Assembly (NCBI RefSeq): GCF_014805625.2
Contig: NW_024003726.1
Coordinates: 197,749-261,748, forward strand
Origin: Glossina fuscipes
Lineage: Eukaryota > Arthropoda > Insecta > Diptera > Glossinidae
DNA: 64,000 nucleotides
Direction of reading: 5' to 3'
Part shown: piece after piece, positions 40,684 through 53,319 of the stretch
Layout of the letters: the number at the start of each line of letters is the position of its first letter
Numbering within the stretch: the stretch's first letter is position 1
Notes under the pieces: generated by a model
Seen by the model: only the letters and a program-made list of their open reading frames with translations
Databases searched by the model: none
Told to the model about the DNA's origin: nothing
Made by a program: the position numbers and the translations under genes

Positions 40684-42533
40684 CATATAATATTTATTTA
40701 TTTTATTTTCCACTTATACTAGAAAATCAACTAAACAAATAACAGTCGAGTTCAATTGGCTCTTAATGCAAAACTTATATTAATTAACAATAAAATTGAG
40801 TATAAGCATAATAAAACAAATAAGAAGAAAAAAAAAGAAAAAGAAAAAAAATTTGTATACTATCAGCATAGGAGCACACTTACAAGCGGTACAGGACCAA
40901 ATTGCAAATGAACCTCTAAGCCATCGCAAACATGCATAAGCCTGGCAACCGATAATAAATTGACAATAATTCACTTTCGAAACGTAACGACTTTTTAAGG
41001 ATAAAAGCTAGTTTAAATACGACATAGGTAAATCGCTCGTATTAAGCAATGTTGCTTTAATGGGCTTTAAAGACTCCGATAACGAGAATAAGTGGGAGAC
41101 GTCATTTAGGTTCTTGCAAACGACTCTGGGCGGATTGAACAGCTCATAATTAAATTTACACTGATTAAACTTAACCAAGATAAAGTGCCTAGAGAAGCGG
41201 TTAGGGACATTAAAGCTTATTTCACCAAGTAATGAAGGCGAGTCAATAGCACCATTTATTACTTTAATTAGAAACGAAACGTCAAGAACAAATCTACATT
41301 TCTCAAGAGACGGTAGGGACAGCAGAGGCAACCTATTTTCATACAGAGGAAGAGAGGCAATCGGATCCCAACCCAAATTTCTATGGGCAAACAGTAAGAA
41401 TTCTTTTTGAACAGATTCAATTGAATCTACGTAGCACCTATATGAAGGAGACCACACAACTGAGGCATACTCGAGTATGGGTCTAACCAAACACATGTAC
41501 AGCCTTTTCGTAATGTAGGGATCATCAAGCTCTTTGGACCACCTTTTTATAAAACCAAGCGCGGACCTAGCTTTGCTAATCGAGAGCTCAATATGGAAGT
41601 TAAAACGTAACCTATGATCAAATAGAACGCCTAAATCTGTAATCGAATCGACGTCCTCCAACTTATGCGAATCTATGAAATACTGAGTAATGAATGACTT
41701 TCTTCTTGAGAAAGAAAGCTTCTTACATTTACTCAGATTTAGTTTCAGAAGATTCAAAGAGCACCATGCAACAAAATTATCCAAATCACCTTGAAGCTGA
41801 TGTGATTGCGATTTAACAGAGAAGGAAGAAAACAGTTTCACATCATCAGCATACATTAAGATCTGGCTGGAATTAACCACCGATGGGAGATCGTTAATGT
41901 ATAAACTAAATAAAATGGGACCTAAGTGACTTCCTTGAGGTACGCCAGACGTAACGGTGAATTCATCCGAGCTAATTGAGTTAAACAAAACTCTGAAGGA
42001 TCTATTGTGCAGATAAGAGCTTATCCATTTCACTAAGTAGGGTGGGAAACCAGAGGCTTGGAGTTTAAAGATAAGTAGTCTATGGTTAACCATATCAAAT
42101 GCTTTGCTTAAATCAGTGTAAATAACATCTGTGCGAGAGCCACTAGAAAAAGTCTTGAAAACATGACAAGTAAACTCTAACAAGTTGGTGACTGTAGATC
42201 GCCCTTTCCGAAAGCCGTGCTGGTGCGGAGAAATATACGAATTAATGGCAAAGGCCATATGCTAAGTAACAATACGCTCGAACAACTTGGGCAAGACACT
42301 CAACTTGGCTATGCCTCTGTAGTTCTCAACAAATTCTCTACTTCCACTCTTGTGGATAGGAGTAAGGAAACTACTCTTCCAACATGAAGGGAAAACACCT
42401 GAATACAAGGACATGTTAAAAATCTTTGAGATCACACCACACAACTCGACAGCGCAAGATTTAAGTACACATGATGGAATTCCATCAGGTCCAGGCGAAC
42501 AACTGTATTTTAGAGACCTCGACCCTTTAAAAG
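40684..42533 (-). mobile_element. LINE copy B, 5'-truncated
   Basis: Same family and orientation as copy A. The 3' tail at 40,684-40,712 is (ATTT)-rich. Similarity to copies A and C stops near 42,533, inside ORF2 before the reverse transcriptase core, so the endonuclease and ORF1 are absent: typical 5' truncation. Inserted in the leader of the LTR retrotransposon, just after its primer binding site. Confidence 0.88.
41008..42533 (-). pseudogene. LINE copy B reverse transcriptase, catalytic box intact
   Basis: Two frames (42,262-42,533 and 41,008-42,258) separated by a stop near 42,260. The first has SPGPDGIPSCVLKSC. The second has HGFRKGRSTVTNLLEF, SGVPQGSHLGPILFSLYIND and MYADDVKLF with YADD intact, unlike copies A and C, and runs to the natural C-terminus (SDLPMSYLN). 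Residues upstream of about 42,530 in the same frame are flanking leader sequence. Truncation prevents autonomous activity. Confidence 0.88.
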
Positions 42534-44460
42534 AAGGTTCGATACCACCATTAAATAAAGACAAAGTTTTCATGTTTGAAACATACAAAAGAGGAAAAAC
42601 AGCATTGGACAAAAAAAAGAAAAGGTTGAGAAACAAAAAAAAAAGGAAAAAACAAGTATGGAACATTAAAAAAAAAAAATTTACGTGAAATAAATAAATA
42701 AATAAACAGAAAATATTTCAAAAAAAGACAAAGAGTTCTTAAGATAATGGAATTTTCTCAAAAACCAACGCATAATGCAAATAATTGAATAGTTACAAGT
42801 GAAAAGAAATAAATAAAACCACTGCAAAATCTACGAAATAAACATTGCTTTTCAAGCATTAGAAGAGTAAAGTCTCTAAATACTAGTGACTATACGTTAA
42901 AAAAAAGAGAAAAGGGATAAACGCACAACAAGCAACTCATGTAAATAACAGATGAAATGCACTTTGCATAAAGTGCATGCAAAGGCACACGCACAACATC
43001 GGTGAGAACAAGCATAGAAGTTGAAAGATACCTAAAATTGAACACGCAACAACAAAGATAGGCATTTGCGATCAACTAAGAGCCTGTGCTAAATAAAGTG
43101 CCGAAAGGTCTTCGCCTAAAATCCGCTATACGGCGAAAAAAGACCAAAGAAAGGCGAATTGATCGTGGTTGGCAAAATGACCAGAGAATATAAGAGAGTA
43201 TTAGACAAACGGCAGCCAAAGTGCGTGGGTCGGCCGCAAGAAATCGTAACGCAAAAAAAAAAGAAAAGTGCAAGCGGTGTAAAAGAAATAAATAAATAAA
43301 AAAGAAACAAAAAATCTCAAAGTAAACGGGAAAAAAGTCAAATCGAAGTTAATGGGCTGAAAAAAAAAGGAAAAAAGTGTTCAAGTGAAAAGTTGATGTG
43401 TTTGCAAATGCATTTAAAGAGAACGAAAAGTGTGACGTAAGCATTAAATGAACGTTAGCAATTGCGTTTGTATGCTTGTGTGTGCACGCAAAACAATTTG
43501 CGAATTGGCATATGTAATAAAAGCATTTGTGTAAAACTGAATAAAAAAAAAATATTAAAAGGTACAGGACAAAACTAAATTGTTAACAAAATTGTACTCA
43601 GGAACGAAAGAAAAAAAAGGAAATAATAATAAAGAAAGCGACCACGCATACACTGAACAATTCAAAAAAAAAAAAAACAAAGAGATCGGCAAAGACAAAT
43701 CAATGCCAAAGGTAACTAACAAAATTTTTTTTAAAAAGGTAAAACGAAGGGCAAACCAAGGTTAAAAAAAACTACCAAAAAAAAAAAAAAAAAAACAAAA
43801 GGTTATCGTGAGGAAGAAGAATATGCATTAAAATCTCACAGTCAAACGTGCATTAGCAAATAAATACCAGGATCAGTAAAATATATATCAACGAGGGAAT
43901 CAGTGGCATGATTTTACATTTGCAAGTGAAAGGAACAAAAAAAAAACCAAGAAAAACAAACCTTTTGCAACAGAACTAAGAGAAAGACGTTTAAGGTTCG
44001 AGCAAAAGAGTAATTTTTTTGTAAACACAACGAAAGAACGATGTAAGAGGGAAAGGGAAAGGAAAGCTACAAATACATCATTCGGCAAGATCACATTAAA
44101 CTGTGTTAAGCGAAACAAATTCATCCATGTGCGTGCCCTACGTTATAATCAACCACCACCAGCTAAACAATTTTGCGAAAACATAAAGAGGAACCAAGCA
44201 TTTAAAGACGCGACTTAAGCATAGCGTTCAGTAGCTCTTTTACGTGGCAATAAATTGGCGAATTGTTCAGCTAAACGTCATAAGAAGCCAAGAGCGATTC
44301 CGCAAAGTGGTGCGGGTGATACCGATTGTGAAAGAAAATGAAAGACACCTACCTTACCAGCAACAGATATGCAAGGAGGAGGCCGGAAATATCGAGCGGG
44401 AAAAAAAAAAATTTAATTTATAACAATAACAGAAACAAGTCTTAACGTTCTATTTATTTC
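42534..44460. other. A-rich leader-like sequence of the LTR retrotransposon
   Basis: About 1.9 kb of strikingly A-rich + strand (long A runs, AAATAAATAAATA near 42,690-42,706 and 43,290) without a gene; short frames are Lys-rich or, reversed, Phe-rich. Composition is continuous with 40,614-40,683, which fits one leader split by LINE copy B. No gag follows. Confidence 0.5.
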
Positions 44461-44462
44461 AG

Positions 44463-44733
44463 GTGCCAAGGTCAATAGCAGCAACACCCTCATTAACTCC
44501 ATCATCATTCTGTTCACCAACAACAGCCGCAACAGCAACGGCAGGTACAATTGCAGGTAGGTCCGGTGCACGTAAGTCACCCGACAACTGCCAACCGACC
44601 GTCAACGCAGTCCCACTCCACCCACAGCAACAACTCCAAAAACGTTATCAAGTATCAGAGCAACAGCACATACAACAACAATAATCTCACCAAACACACA
44701 CAAATCAATGCATTAGTTTTGCTTGTTTTGTAA
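44463..44733 (+). other. CAA/CAG-rich segment after a splice-acceptor-like site
   Basis: TTCTATTTATTTCAG ends at 44,461, a good 3' splice-site shape. It is followed by GC-richer sequence with many CAA/CAG/AAC triplets, open in more than one frame (44,463-44,684 and 44,551-44,733) with Pro/Thr/Ser- or Gln/Asn-rich products. It could be a host exon or retroelement leader. No domain recognised. Confidence 0.3.
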
Positions 44734-45159
44734 TGTAGGTACATTTTTTTTATACAATGTGTTAGTTTTAATTAGCAAGTTTTCAAAGCTATGTCGAATA
44801 TAAGTATGCTTACTTGTATATCTTCCTCTACTTTCGTTTTAGAATTTGCTGACCCAGTTTAAAATGTTATATATTTAAAGTATATTTTAGGACGTTTTAA
44901 CACAATATATTTTATGCATGAACGGAGAGAGCCATGATAAATAATTCCAATTTTTCTTAAAAATTTATTGCATGTTCTTACACTAAGTGTAATAAATAGA
45001 TATAATAATTGATTTAACCAGTTAAATTCAATTAGTATTGAAGTTACGCAAAGTTAAGTGTTACGTACGAACAATCGTCAGATATATTAGAAGTTTGTAC
45101 ATTTTGCTTCAATAGTTTGGCCGTCTAGGCCAAACAATATCTATAATACTTAGTATAAG
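44734..45159. other. AT-rich sequence, nothing recognised
   Basis: No coding frame or repeat boundary identified between the CAA-rich segment and the LINE 3'-end fragment. Confidence 0.45.
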
Positions 45160-45245
45160 ATTTATTTATAAGAATCAATTAAATTCGGCTAATAATTGAT
45201 TCTAGTTGAATTTGATGTGTAAAAGAGGAAATGAATAAATAAAAA
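45160..45245 (+). repeat. LINE 3'-end fragment (copy F) with the family hairpin
   Basis: ATCAATTAAATTCGGCTA...TAGTTGAATTTGATGTG matches the 3' end of copy D and, more distantly, copies A-C. It is followed by an A-rich GAATAAATAAAAATAAG tail. The hairpin stem is 11 bp with two G-U pairs. No upstream ORF recognised, so an extreme 5' truncation or old remnant. Confidence 0.65.
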
Positions 45246-46895
45246 TAAGTTCATTATTATTTGCTTTAAATTTTTATTTTTTATGCACAGTACGCGGTAC
45301 AAAATGTACATTAAATGCGATCGCTGCGTTATTGCGTCTTAACTGATTGCCCACCAGGTTTCAATTTAAATTTTTTTTGCTATATGAATGTGAGAAACGT
45401 TTTCTCATATTTGTCAAATCAGGCGTAAGAAAAATAGTTAAGGCGTGTTGGTTTTTCAGAGTTATTGCTGGTTTCTTAGAGTTGCATTTATAAGATAAAA
45501 CAGCTCTAAACTGAAAATAAAATAAATTTCAAGCAAAATTGTTTACTTAGAAACAGCTGAACCAACACAATATTTTTAAATTGATGAAAAGTACAGAAAT
45601 GAAATTTTTTCTCTTTTGCCTTTTACTCGAATTGTTAACGCTTAATTCGCCAAAGCTTATAATGAATTCTGTAAAGCTTGGTTAAATATTGCTATTAAAT
45701 AATCAAGTAAAGTTGAGAGCTATATCTAGTCGCTTGGTTCTATGCTCACATTACATTATTTGAGGAACATGGAGTTTGTCGGAAAAGAAATCTTGTAAGA
45801 CGTGGAGGAGCTTCGCGGGGCGCTTCAAATACTTTTACACCATTTGACAATATGTCAGTAAATGATTTTATATAATCGTAATATTCGTAACAGCGTAAAC
45901 TTATCTACGAATATCGTTCCACACACAGTTTGCAAAAGTTTTTCGTGTCAAAAGAGAGTTTTTAATACATTTTAGGAAACATTGATGCCAGTAACTCCTT
46001 GCTGCACTTTTCATGGTCTCGTGACGCGTTATGGTCCAAACGACGATGTTTGAAATATTCGTAACATTTATCAAAGTGATTGGATGGCTACACGGAACGC
46101 GCATTTATTTTCGTAAGCCCGCCCAAACTGAAGAAAGCTTCATAAATCGAAATTGCCTGTATGGGATGGTGGTGAGTTAATCTGCATATTCGTTTATGCT
46201 TCTCCGTATATAGTTTAAACGAAACATGAAAGCAGACTCAACTTTATTTCAAAGAAGCAGCCTCAGCACACCTCAGCTCTTGTAACTAAGAGGTACTCGA
46301 TAAAAAATCACGACCAGGCAAAATAATAACAAAGTTCGTTTGCGCTGATAACGAAAGTAAACTACATTGATGACTAAAAAGTACAATTGCCTTAAAGTAA
46401 TTAGGAATTATTCTAAAAGTATCATATAAATATATTTTAATGTATAGTTGCAACAATAGGGTTTTGCTGAATGCGCAGAATATAACAATTCAAGATTATG
46501 TCACAAAAAATGTTATTTAAACATATAAAAGAAAAAATTAAAAAGACGACACATTTGAGTGGACTAAATTGCGCCCTGCTCCTAATGACTATGTTCAGTA
46601 ATTAAAATAACTACCTAAACGAACAAACACATAAAAACGTATAATATAAAGTATATTGATGTTTATAGTTGTATGAATATTAGCAAATTGGAATCAAAGA
46701 TATAAAATCAAAGTTTAATAAAATATATATTAAATCTAAATATACTGCTCCCCGTTGACCGTAGGTCAACAAAATTGATAAATATCTGTGGTAATGTTCC
46801 GTCGGGGAGACGGTATAGGCGTTGATTCATTGGTAGGTCATGGTTACCCTGGTCGGATAGATGATTACTTTACGTGACAACCGTTTAAGCAGCTA
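45246..46895. other. AT-rich sequence, nothing recognised
   Basis: A minus-strand frame at 45,901-46,104 (67 residues) has no recognisable motif. GC-richer phrases near 46,740-46,870 (CCCGTTGACC...GGTCAAC and GTCGGGGAGACGG) could be a repeat end but lack a partner in the window. Confidence 0.4.
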
Positions 46896-46899
46896 CATT

Positions 46900-47317
46900 C
46901 TATTTACAGAAAAACCTGGTGAGCAGGAATGTGATCATAACGGCTAGACTGATAATCGATGCTGAATATGAGGCAGTTATACTATGGACTGGTGCAACAT
47001 CATTCTGAGTTTTGGGACCTCGGGCTGCTTGGATGTTAAGCTGTAGGGATGATAAATTGTTGACTTCAACTGGATATTGGTTAGACGTTGTTGAATAACT
47101 GCCAACCTTAATAACTTCATATTTCACAAAACTCTTGATTTGTCAAGTTTGTAAATTCTCTAAGACTTGTGTATGGGGTTGACAATGCCGTTGAGACGAG
47201 ATGATGACTGGTCATATGAATGTATTTGTGAATTATGATGAGAATGCAGTCTCGATTAACGGTTAGCACCTTTTGACACACAGCTGTTGTGCAGAGGAGA
47301 TTGTGGGTTAATTCCAT
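46900..47317 (-). pseudogene. Unidentified frames with a C-terminal membrane segment
   Basis: Two overlapping minus-strand frames (47,117-47,317 and 46,900-47,127). The downstream one ends in a hydrophobic helix (ASIISLAVMITFLLTRFFCK), i.e. a C-terminal anchor with a very short tail, as seen in some retroelement envelope proteins. A Cys-containing frame continues upstream to about 47,460 with stops. I do not recognise a conserved motif, so the envelope idea is weak. Confidence 0.2.
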
Positions 47318-47803
47318 TGATTATTGTGTGTAGAGGGCATTTGTTGTTATTTCAATTGTTCATTTCGCAATTTGGTACTGTTTCGTTGTTGAACAACTTG
47401 ATTTCACAGGAACAAACATTAAATTTATTTTTGAAAAATCTACGTGGAGATTATCCATTTTTCAGTGGCGATGGGTGGCGTACTTTAATGTAAGAGAATA
47501 GCTAGCGAAGAATAATTGTTTTTAGTAATAAAATTTCTAATATTAAAAATGAAAGCAAATACGTGCACTTTTGTTCGTTTTTTATTTGGCTCCTCGGCTT
47601 CGTAATCTGTCACATGAGGATTTCTATGCATACATGAAAAATAATTACAAAATGAACCAAAAATTTTACATTACAGTTTTAGTCACGACGGTTTTGCTAT
47701 TGATCGCATCACATGTAAATTGATTGCATTTGTTTGTGAACAAAAAAACGTCAAATTTGCGCCCTATTTTCCTTTTATTTTATCGAAGTAAATTTCGAAT
47801 GAT

Positions 47804-47979
47804 CCGTCTGAGTAGCCGAAGGTGAGGAATCTTGACTAGCAAGTCAATGGTCGTGGGTTCGAATCTCAAGTGGGGTAGAGTTTTTAATAAAAGCCGATAG
47901 CCTTAGATGCTAATGCTTTTAAGAGTTTAGTCTTAGAATTTATTTCTCTGGCGAAATTAATAATAATAATAATAATAAA
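47804..47979 (+). mobile_element. tRNA-derived SINE, copy 1
   Basis: The 5' part resembles tRNA-Leu/Ser: box A-like GAGTAGCCGAAGG, then box B GGTTCGAATCTC. A tRNA-unrelated body (AAAGCCGATAGCCTTAGATGCTA...) and an (AAT)n tail follow. Box A is more degraded than in copies 2 and 3. Confidence 0.85.
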
Positions 47980-47984
47980 TTTCG

Positions 47985-49096
47985 AATGACGAAAGTCATA
48001 CATAATTCATAATCAAACGATTTAAGATACGATTAAGATATAAATGAGGGTTAGTTAAGTAAAAGATGCATAATCTTCATTCACTCTTTTTTTTATTTGG
48101 CCAATCTTACTCCAAAAGAATCAACACTTTTATCCTTTTAATTTTATTATTAATTGTGGCGGTGCACTGTTGACGATCTCTTTAATTAGTCTAGAGATCA
48201 ACTTAGTTTGTTTCTCAAATATTTAATCGATGAACTTTAATAACGAATCATATCGAGCGCGTTTGGTTATTTTATAAGAGAGATAGACTGCTACTGTCGG
48301 TTCGCGACTACGCTTCGGTGTATTTCCACTATTTGGTATATTGCAGACTTTACTTTTCTTTATGTGTTGTTCACCACTCTTAATAATTAAATATTTCATC
48401 ATAGTATATTATTAACAATAGGCCGGAAGGTAATCAGGTATCTAAAAGTTAACTTTTGGTTGCGACTAAACCGGTAGTTGATAAAAGTTTTTGCCCCAGT
48501 CACGTAAGACTTTAGAGAAAACATAACAGCGGTCTCTCTTTTTTCAAATATTTCTTTCAATTGTAAAATACATAATGGAATAAAAATAATAAAAAATTGG
48601 TGTTGAAATATATATTTCTAATTTGTTCTCCCAAGTGAAACATGCAAATATTAAAATATTGTCAGAAATGATTATTAATATCACAATCAATGATAAGCAA
48701 TTGTTCGCTTGTGCTGCAAACGTTCATATAGTATGGTTTTCACTTTACTGAAAAAAACAACCTTGTTTGTGTGATTCTATAACTTTGGGAGAGATGAACT
48801 TTAATTAAATGCTGATATTCATTCGCATTTCATTCACACTTTATACAACACGTCATCTCAGCAAACGGCAGTTGGATAATTTTTGTGTTTTACCGGTGTT
48901 AGTAAAAAAAAAAGAAAAGAGAATTTAAATATTTGAAAAAAGCAAAAGAGATTTAATAAGGTAATAAAATAACCAAAGAAAACAATTTGAAGGAAGAAAA
49001 GGAGGGAAGGAAGAGGAATCTCTTGTGAGAGAAAAATTAATAAGCAATATATATATTAAATTTTTTGTTTTTTCGTTGTGATTTTTTTTTTTTTTT
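47985..49096. other. AT-rich sequence, partly possible LINE leader
   Basis: No gene. The last 250 bp, including a 20-nt T run at 49,082-49,099, precede the I-like LINE ORF1 and may be its 5' UTR. Confidence 0.4.
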
Positions 49097-50105
49097 TTGG
49101 TATTCCCCCTGATAACAACCAAAACAACATCAGCCCGTCTCCCTATGGAGACTGGGTCTGATCTTATAACTACTGATAGAGATTGTTTTGAAGATTTTTA
49201 CATGCATGCCACTGGGCGTACCAAGAGATCGAGGATGGGTGAGAATAACCTTCTTTCATCTTCCAATGAAGAGGATAATGCAAATGTTTCAATTAGGCCT
49301 AGTAAAGCGGCAGTCGACAAGCCCTCTGGTTTGGGTGCCACGGCCGCCGCAAATCTCGACATCAATTTGTACGCTTGCCTTTCGAAATGCAATTTCGTCG
49401 TTATTGTCGAAAAGGTGCGCAGACGCAGAAGGAAATCGCATCAATATTAACTCCGATCTCTATTTTTATGATTACTAAAAAGATTTCAACATGTACTGCT
49501 TACAAAAATTAAAAGTCGTCAGCAGGGGCAAAGAAAAACTGCTTTTCAGCTCTGCTGCCAACACCAAGAATTTTGTTATGAATAATGAATTAACTAAAAA
49601 GAATTTAAAGGCGTACATACCGAGGTCTTTCACTGAGAAATTTGGATTTATTCGAAACATCCCATGCACATATAGTGTCGATGATATAATTAAAAACGCC
49701 ATATCCGATATTCCGATTAAGTCCGCTGTCCATTTCCAAAGAAGAAATCCCAACAACAAAGACGAGTGGATTCCGACAACCAGCATAAAAATTGGCTTCA
49801 AAGGGAGAGCCCTCCCTAAGTCAATAAAATTGGATTATTGTTATTTGCCGGTTGAGTACTTTGTACCCACTTTAAAGCAGTGCTTTAAGTGCGATACGGT
49901 CACGTGTTAAAATTCTGCAAAGCTAAAAAGAGCAGGTGCCTTAACTGTGGGAATTCTCCGTAGTGTGTGAATTGTGAGACGATGAAGTGCTTGTCCTGTG
50001 GTTCAGATGAGCACAACACTCTCAATAAGAGTTGCCCTTACAGGGAACTTGAATCAAATATCAACAGGTTCATAGCAATTAAAAGCTCTCGTGTAAAGAG
50101 GTAAA
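49097..50105 (+). pseudogene. I-like LINE ORF1 with zinc knuckles, broken
   Basis: The first part (49,097-49,450) is Ser/Asp-rich and ends in a basic RRRRRK-type run. After a frame break the nucleic-acid-binding middle (49,491-49,910) includes NNELTKKNLKAYIP and LKQCFKC. After another break near 49,905 the Cys-rich knuckles continue (CLNCGNSP, CVNCETMKCLSCGS, HN...CP) to about 50,040. ORF1 binds the LINE RNA. At least three breaks. Confidence 0.75.
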
Positions 50106-50292
50106 AGAAAATTTTTCCGCAATTTATTTCGAATGTTTCGATGACATCACCTATGAGGACAATTTTACTCCACTTGGGAACACGTCAGTTCCTTTCAAAT
50201 GTCCTCTCAGTTCAGCCACCAAGCCTTCTCTCAATTTACCACCCAAGCCGCCTGGAACAAGTCTTCGGCGTCCGATAATTTCAAACAACTAT

Positions 50293-51940
50293 TTGCGGTC
50301 CTCAGAACTTGAAATATTAATTCTCGCGATTCAAGAAAGTATCCGTCCGATGATACCTCATAATCTTATTAAAGAATTTGAGAAAAGGACCCATAGAGCC
50401 ATCGCGATTAAAGATTTATGTGATAACGGCAACCCACGTTCTTTCTGGACTTATATCAATGGTCATCGGCATTCTAGTCGAAAATTAAGCGGTTGTGCTG
50501 TATGGAACGACCATGATAATAAAATATACTTGGATATGTTTAAGAGCTACATTCCAAGTGTCAATCCGATTACAATAACTTCAATTCCTTTTAGTAGTCT
50601 CAGCAACATACCCTTTCCATTGCATGAGCTAATGTATAATGATAACGGCAACCCACGTTCTTTCTGGACTTATATCAATGGTCATCGGCATTCTAGTCAA
50701 AAATTAAGCGGTTGTGCAGTATGGAATGACCATGATAATAAAATATACTTGGATATGCTTAAGAGCTACATTCCAAGTGTCAATCCGATTACAATACCTT
50801 CAATTCCTTTTAGTAGTCTCAGCAACATACCCTTTTGATTGCATGAGCTAATATATGTTTTACATTCAAGAAAGAAAGCTACTGCTGGAGGTTGTGATGG
50901 AGTCAAGTATGACATGCTCAGAGCACTGTCTGGAGGTAGCTTTAGCATGCTTTTGCATGCAATTAACAACTGCTGGTCCACCAACTTTATACCCTCTGAT
51001 TTGCGTTGCATCAAAATAGTTCCCATTCCCAAGCCAGGTACAGACTTAAATGATTTAAATAGCTTCAGACCTATTTCACTAATATCTATATTCATAAAGA
51101 CCATCAATCTCATGGTTAAGGACAGACTAACTGCTTTCCTGAAAACTAAGAACATTATTCCAGCTCGGTCTCACGCCTATCAAAAACGCAAATCTACGAA
51201 TATGTGCGTTAATGAACTGTGTTTTCTCATAACCAGCTGAAAAAAAGCAGGGAAAATGGTTGTCATGCTCTCCCTGGACATCAGCAAAGCCTATGACTGT
51301 GTCAACTTGATTAAGCTTGGTAGAATTCTCTTAAACTTTTCGATTCCTGTGGACACTTAATTTTTTATCAAAGCGTGTGTTGGTGATGGGTACTGAAAAA
51401 GCTGAAATATACGGTGGTATCCCACAAGTCAGTTATTTAAGCCCCATACCCTTCAATCTAGACGCAGCTTCTTTGCATTATCTTCAAGACGACAAAACTC
51501 ATATTTTTCAATATGCATGTGATTTCCTAATTGTATATGCGGACTTATCTTTTTCAGCTGCTGTCAATAACCTCTCGATGAAAGCGAACTTGTTTTTCGA
51601 TGCATTCACTGATCTTAATTTATATTTTAACCCCCGAAAAACAAATACTACTTATTTTGCCAAAGGTTCTAAACGTGACATCAGACTTCTTAACAAACGT
51701 ACCCAAGTTAATCAGGTAAAATCTCTTCTATATCTTGGGAGAATTTTAAATGACAGCTTAACCATTTGTGGGCATTATGAAAAAACATTCAAAGACTGTC
51801 AGTATGGATACAACATCATCAAACTCTTGAGAAACAATCAGGCAGGCTTGCCTCCCAAAAATGCTTTGACCGTTTACAAATCTCTAGTCAGGTCCAAAAT
51901 AGAATTTGGACATTCCACATGTTGCAATTTCCCAAAATAA
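50293..51940 (+). pseudogene. I-like LINE ORF2 reverse transcriptase, broken
   Basis: Frames at 50,293-50,838, 50,839-51,240 and 51,377-51,940 carry, in order, a pre-RT segment (duplicated, see repeat), GGCDGVKYDMLRAL, IKIVPIPKPGTDLNDLNSF, LDISKAYDCVN (near 51,278-51,310) and IPQVSYLSPIPFNL. The catalytic box reads YACD instead of YADD (near 51,510). The end matches the thumb region (LTVYKSLVRSKIEFGHS). No endonuclease. Inactive. Confidence 0.82.
50422..50859 (+). repeat. 219-bp in-frame tandem duplication
   Basis: 50,422-50,640 and 50,641-50,859 both begin GATAACGGCAACCCACG and differ at only a few sites. 219 bp is 73 codons, so the duplication keeps the frame, giving two copies of a segment starting DNGNPRSFWTYINGHRHSS. 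Confidence 0.93.
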
Positions 51941-52160
51941 ATTGAGAAACGTATACAAGCATTTAGTAGTCTTCAAAGGGCTGGATTTATATCTATATTG
52001 ACTGTCCATTTCATTCAAATCTTCAATTATTAAGGAAATTAACTCGTCTTCAGGCAATTCTACTTACAGTTCTTGCCCTTCACCGTTTTTTAAACATTCT
52101 GGACGTAAACATTTCAAATTACTATTCGCACTCCGTAATTTGTTATAAAAAACAAAGCGC

Positions 52161-53319
52161 CCAAACAGTCAGCTTTTTCGGCTTTTTCTCTCTGTACAAA
52201 AAGAGTAGTGTTCGTATAATAACGGAAGTCCGTTAATCAAGATTTTTTCTCATAATTCTCCGCTCACATAGTAGCGTCATATAAAGAGAGAATTACCAAA
52301 AGAGAGCAAAGTTCAAAGTCCGTCTGTATATCATAAAGATGGGTTTTGCATAAGCAAATTGCATGCTTGTTTTTTTGATTACCGGGACAAGAGAAAACAC
52401 AGACTAGAGAGATCAAAAGAGTCGGCAATTAGGACTAAAAGGCAATCTGGTGCAAAATCTGGATTAGGTCAAGTGTGTTTGAACGGAGAAATTAATTAAT
52501 TGTTTTCCAGTCAAAAAAAAAACAAAAGTTTTGATTATGAAAAAAGGTCGTTAACGGGACATTGAATTGAATTGAGTTATAATGAAGTGAATTGAGGATC
52601 TCTGGAAGTGAGCCAACGGCATACCTAAGGAATTCTCTCTTAACGACCAACCGTGTAATTTGCAAAACGGAACTTATATAAGAAAAAAGAAGAAAAAATA
52701 GAAAATTTGATGGGCACATACGTAATATACGAATATAGACCTAAAATAGGCTTTTAAATGTTTTACGGATTCGTGATGATTTACTGTAACTTTGTGCTAA
52801 ATTCATATACACAAGTATTAAGAAGTTAATAGCGAATGAAAGATGTGAACATTAAGAAATCGTCTTTAATGGTAGTTTTGCAAAATTATATTATTACTTT
52901 TCGTATAACTTTGCAAAGCCTTGGTTAAAATTTCAAAAATGATTCATTAGCGATAATAACCTAATAACAGTGATGTTGTCTTACATACACTAATTGCGTT
53001 TTATTGTTCCTGCAGCGAAAAGTTTTGACAAAGGATTTTAAATGGGTGGCGCAATATTATGCTAAAAAAAACAGTATGTAAGCAATATAAACACTTTAGC
53101 AAAAGGGAACATGTTCTCTTAGCAGTATGCAATTTCTTTTCATCCGAATTAGTGTCTTGCGGTCATTCGATCGATGTTTAATTTTTATGTGCCCGTATCA
53201 CTTTAGAAAATAGACATCTTCCTATCTCTTGCTCCTACATTCCTCCATCGCCCGACACAGCTGTACATTTCAAACAAATGCTTAATTAGCTAGTGAATCC
53301 CAAATATTGAAACCAACAG
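52161..53319. other. AT-rich sequence, nothing recognised
   Basis: Read on both strands without a gene or repeat boundary. A short minus-strand frame at 52,492-52,719 lacks recognisable motifs. Confidence 0.45.

Larger units (their letters stand above)
49097..52160 (+). mobile_element. I-like LINE, internally deleted and decayed
   Basis: ORF1 with CCHC knuckles is followed by a reverse transcriptase unlike that of copies A-E (PIPKPGTDLNDLNSFRPISL). The endonuclease domain is missing between about 50,100 and 50,300. A 219-bp tandem duplication lies at the start of the RT region. The 3' end is uncertain, near 52,160. Clade I-like from RT wording and the zinc-knuckle ORF1. Confidence 0.78.

Noticed and set aside
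44463..44733. Host exon encoding a Gln/Thr-rich protein
   Set aside because: Splice acceptor and triplet richness are suggestive, but the segment is open in several frames and no other exon is visible.
46900..47460. Envelope glycoprotein of an errantivirus-like element
   Set aside because: Only the C-terminal hydrophobic anchor fits; no fusion-peptide or family motif seen, so kept as unidentified at low confidence.
47804..47880. Functional tRNA gene
   Set aside because: Box A and B are present, but no acceptor-stem pairing, and the same sequence continues into a shared SINE body with AAT tail in several copies.
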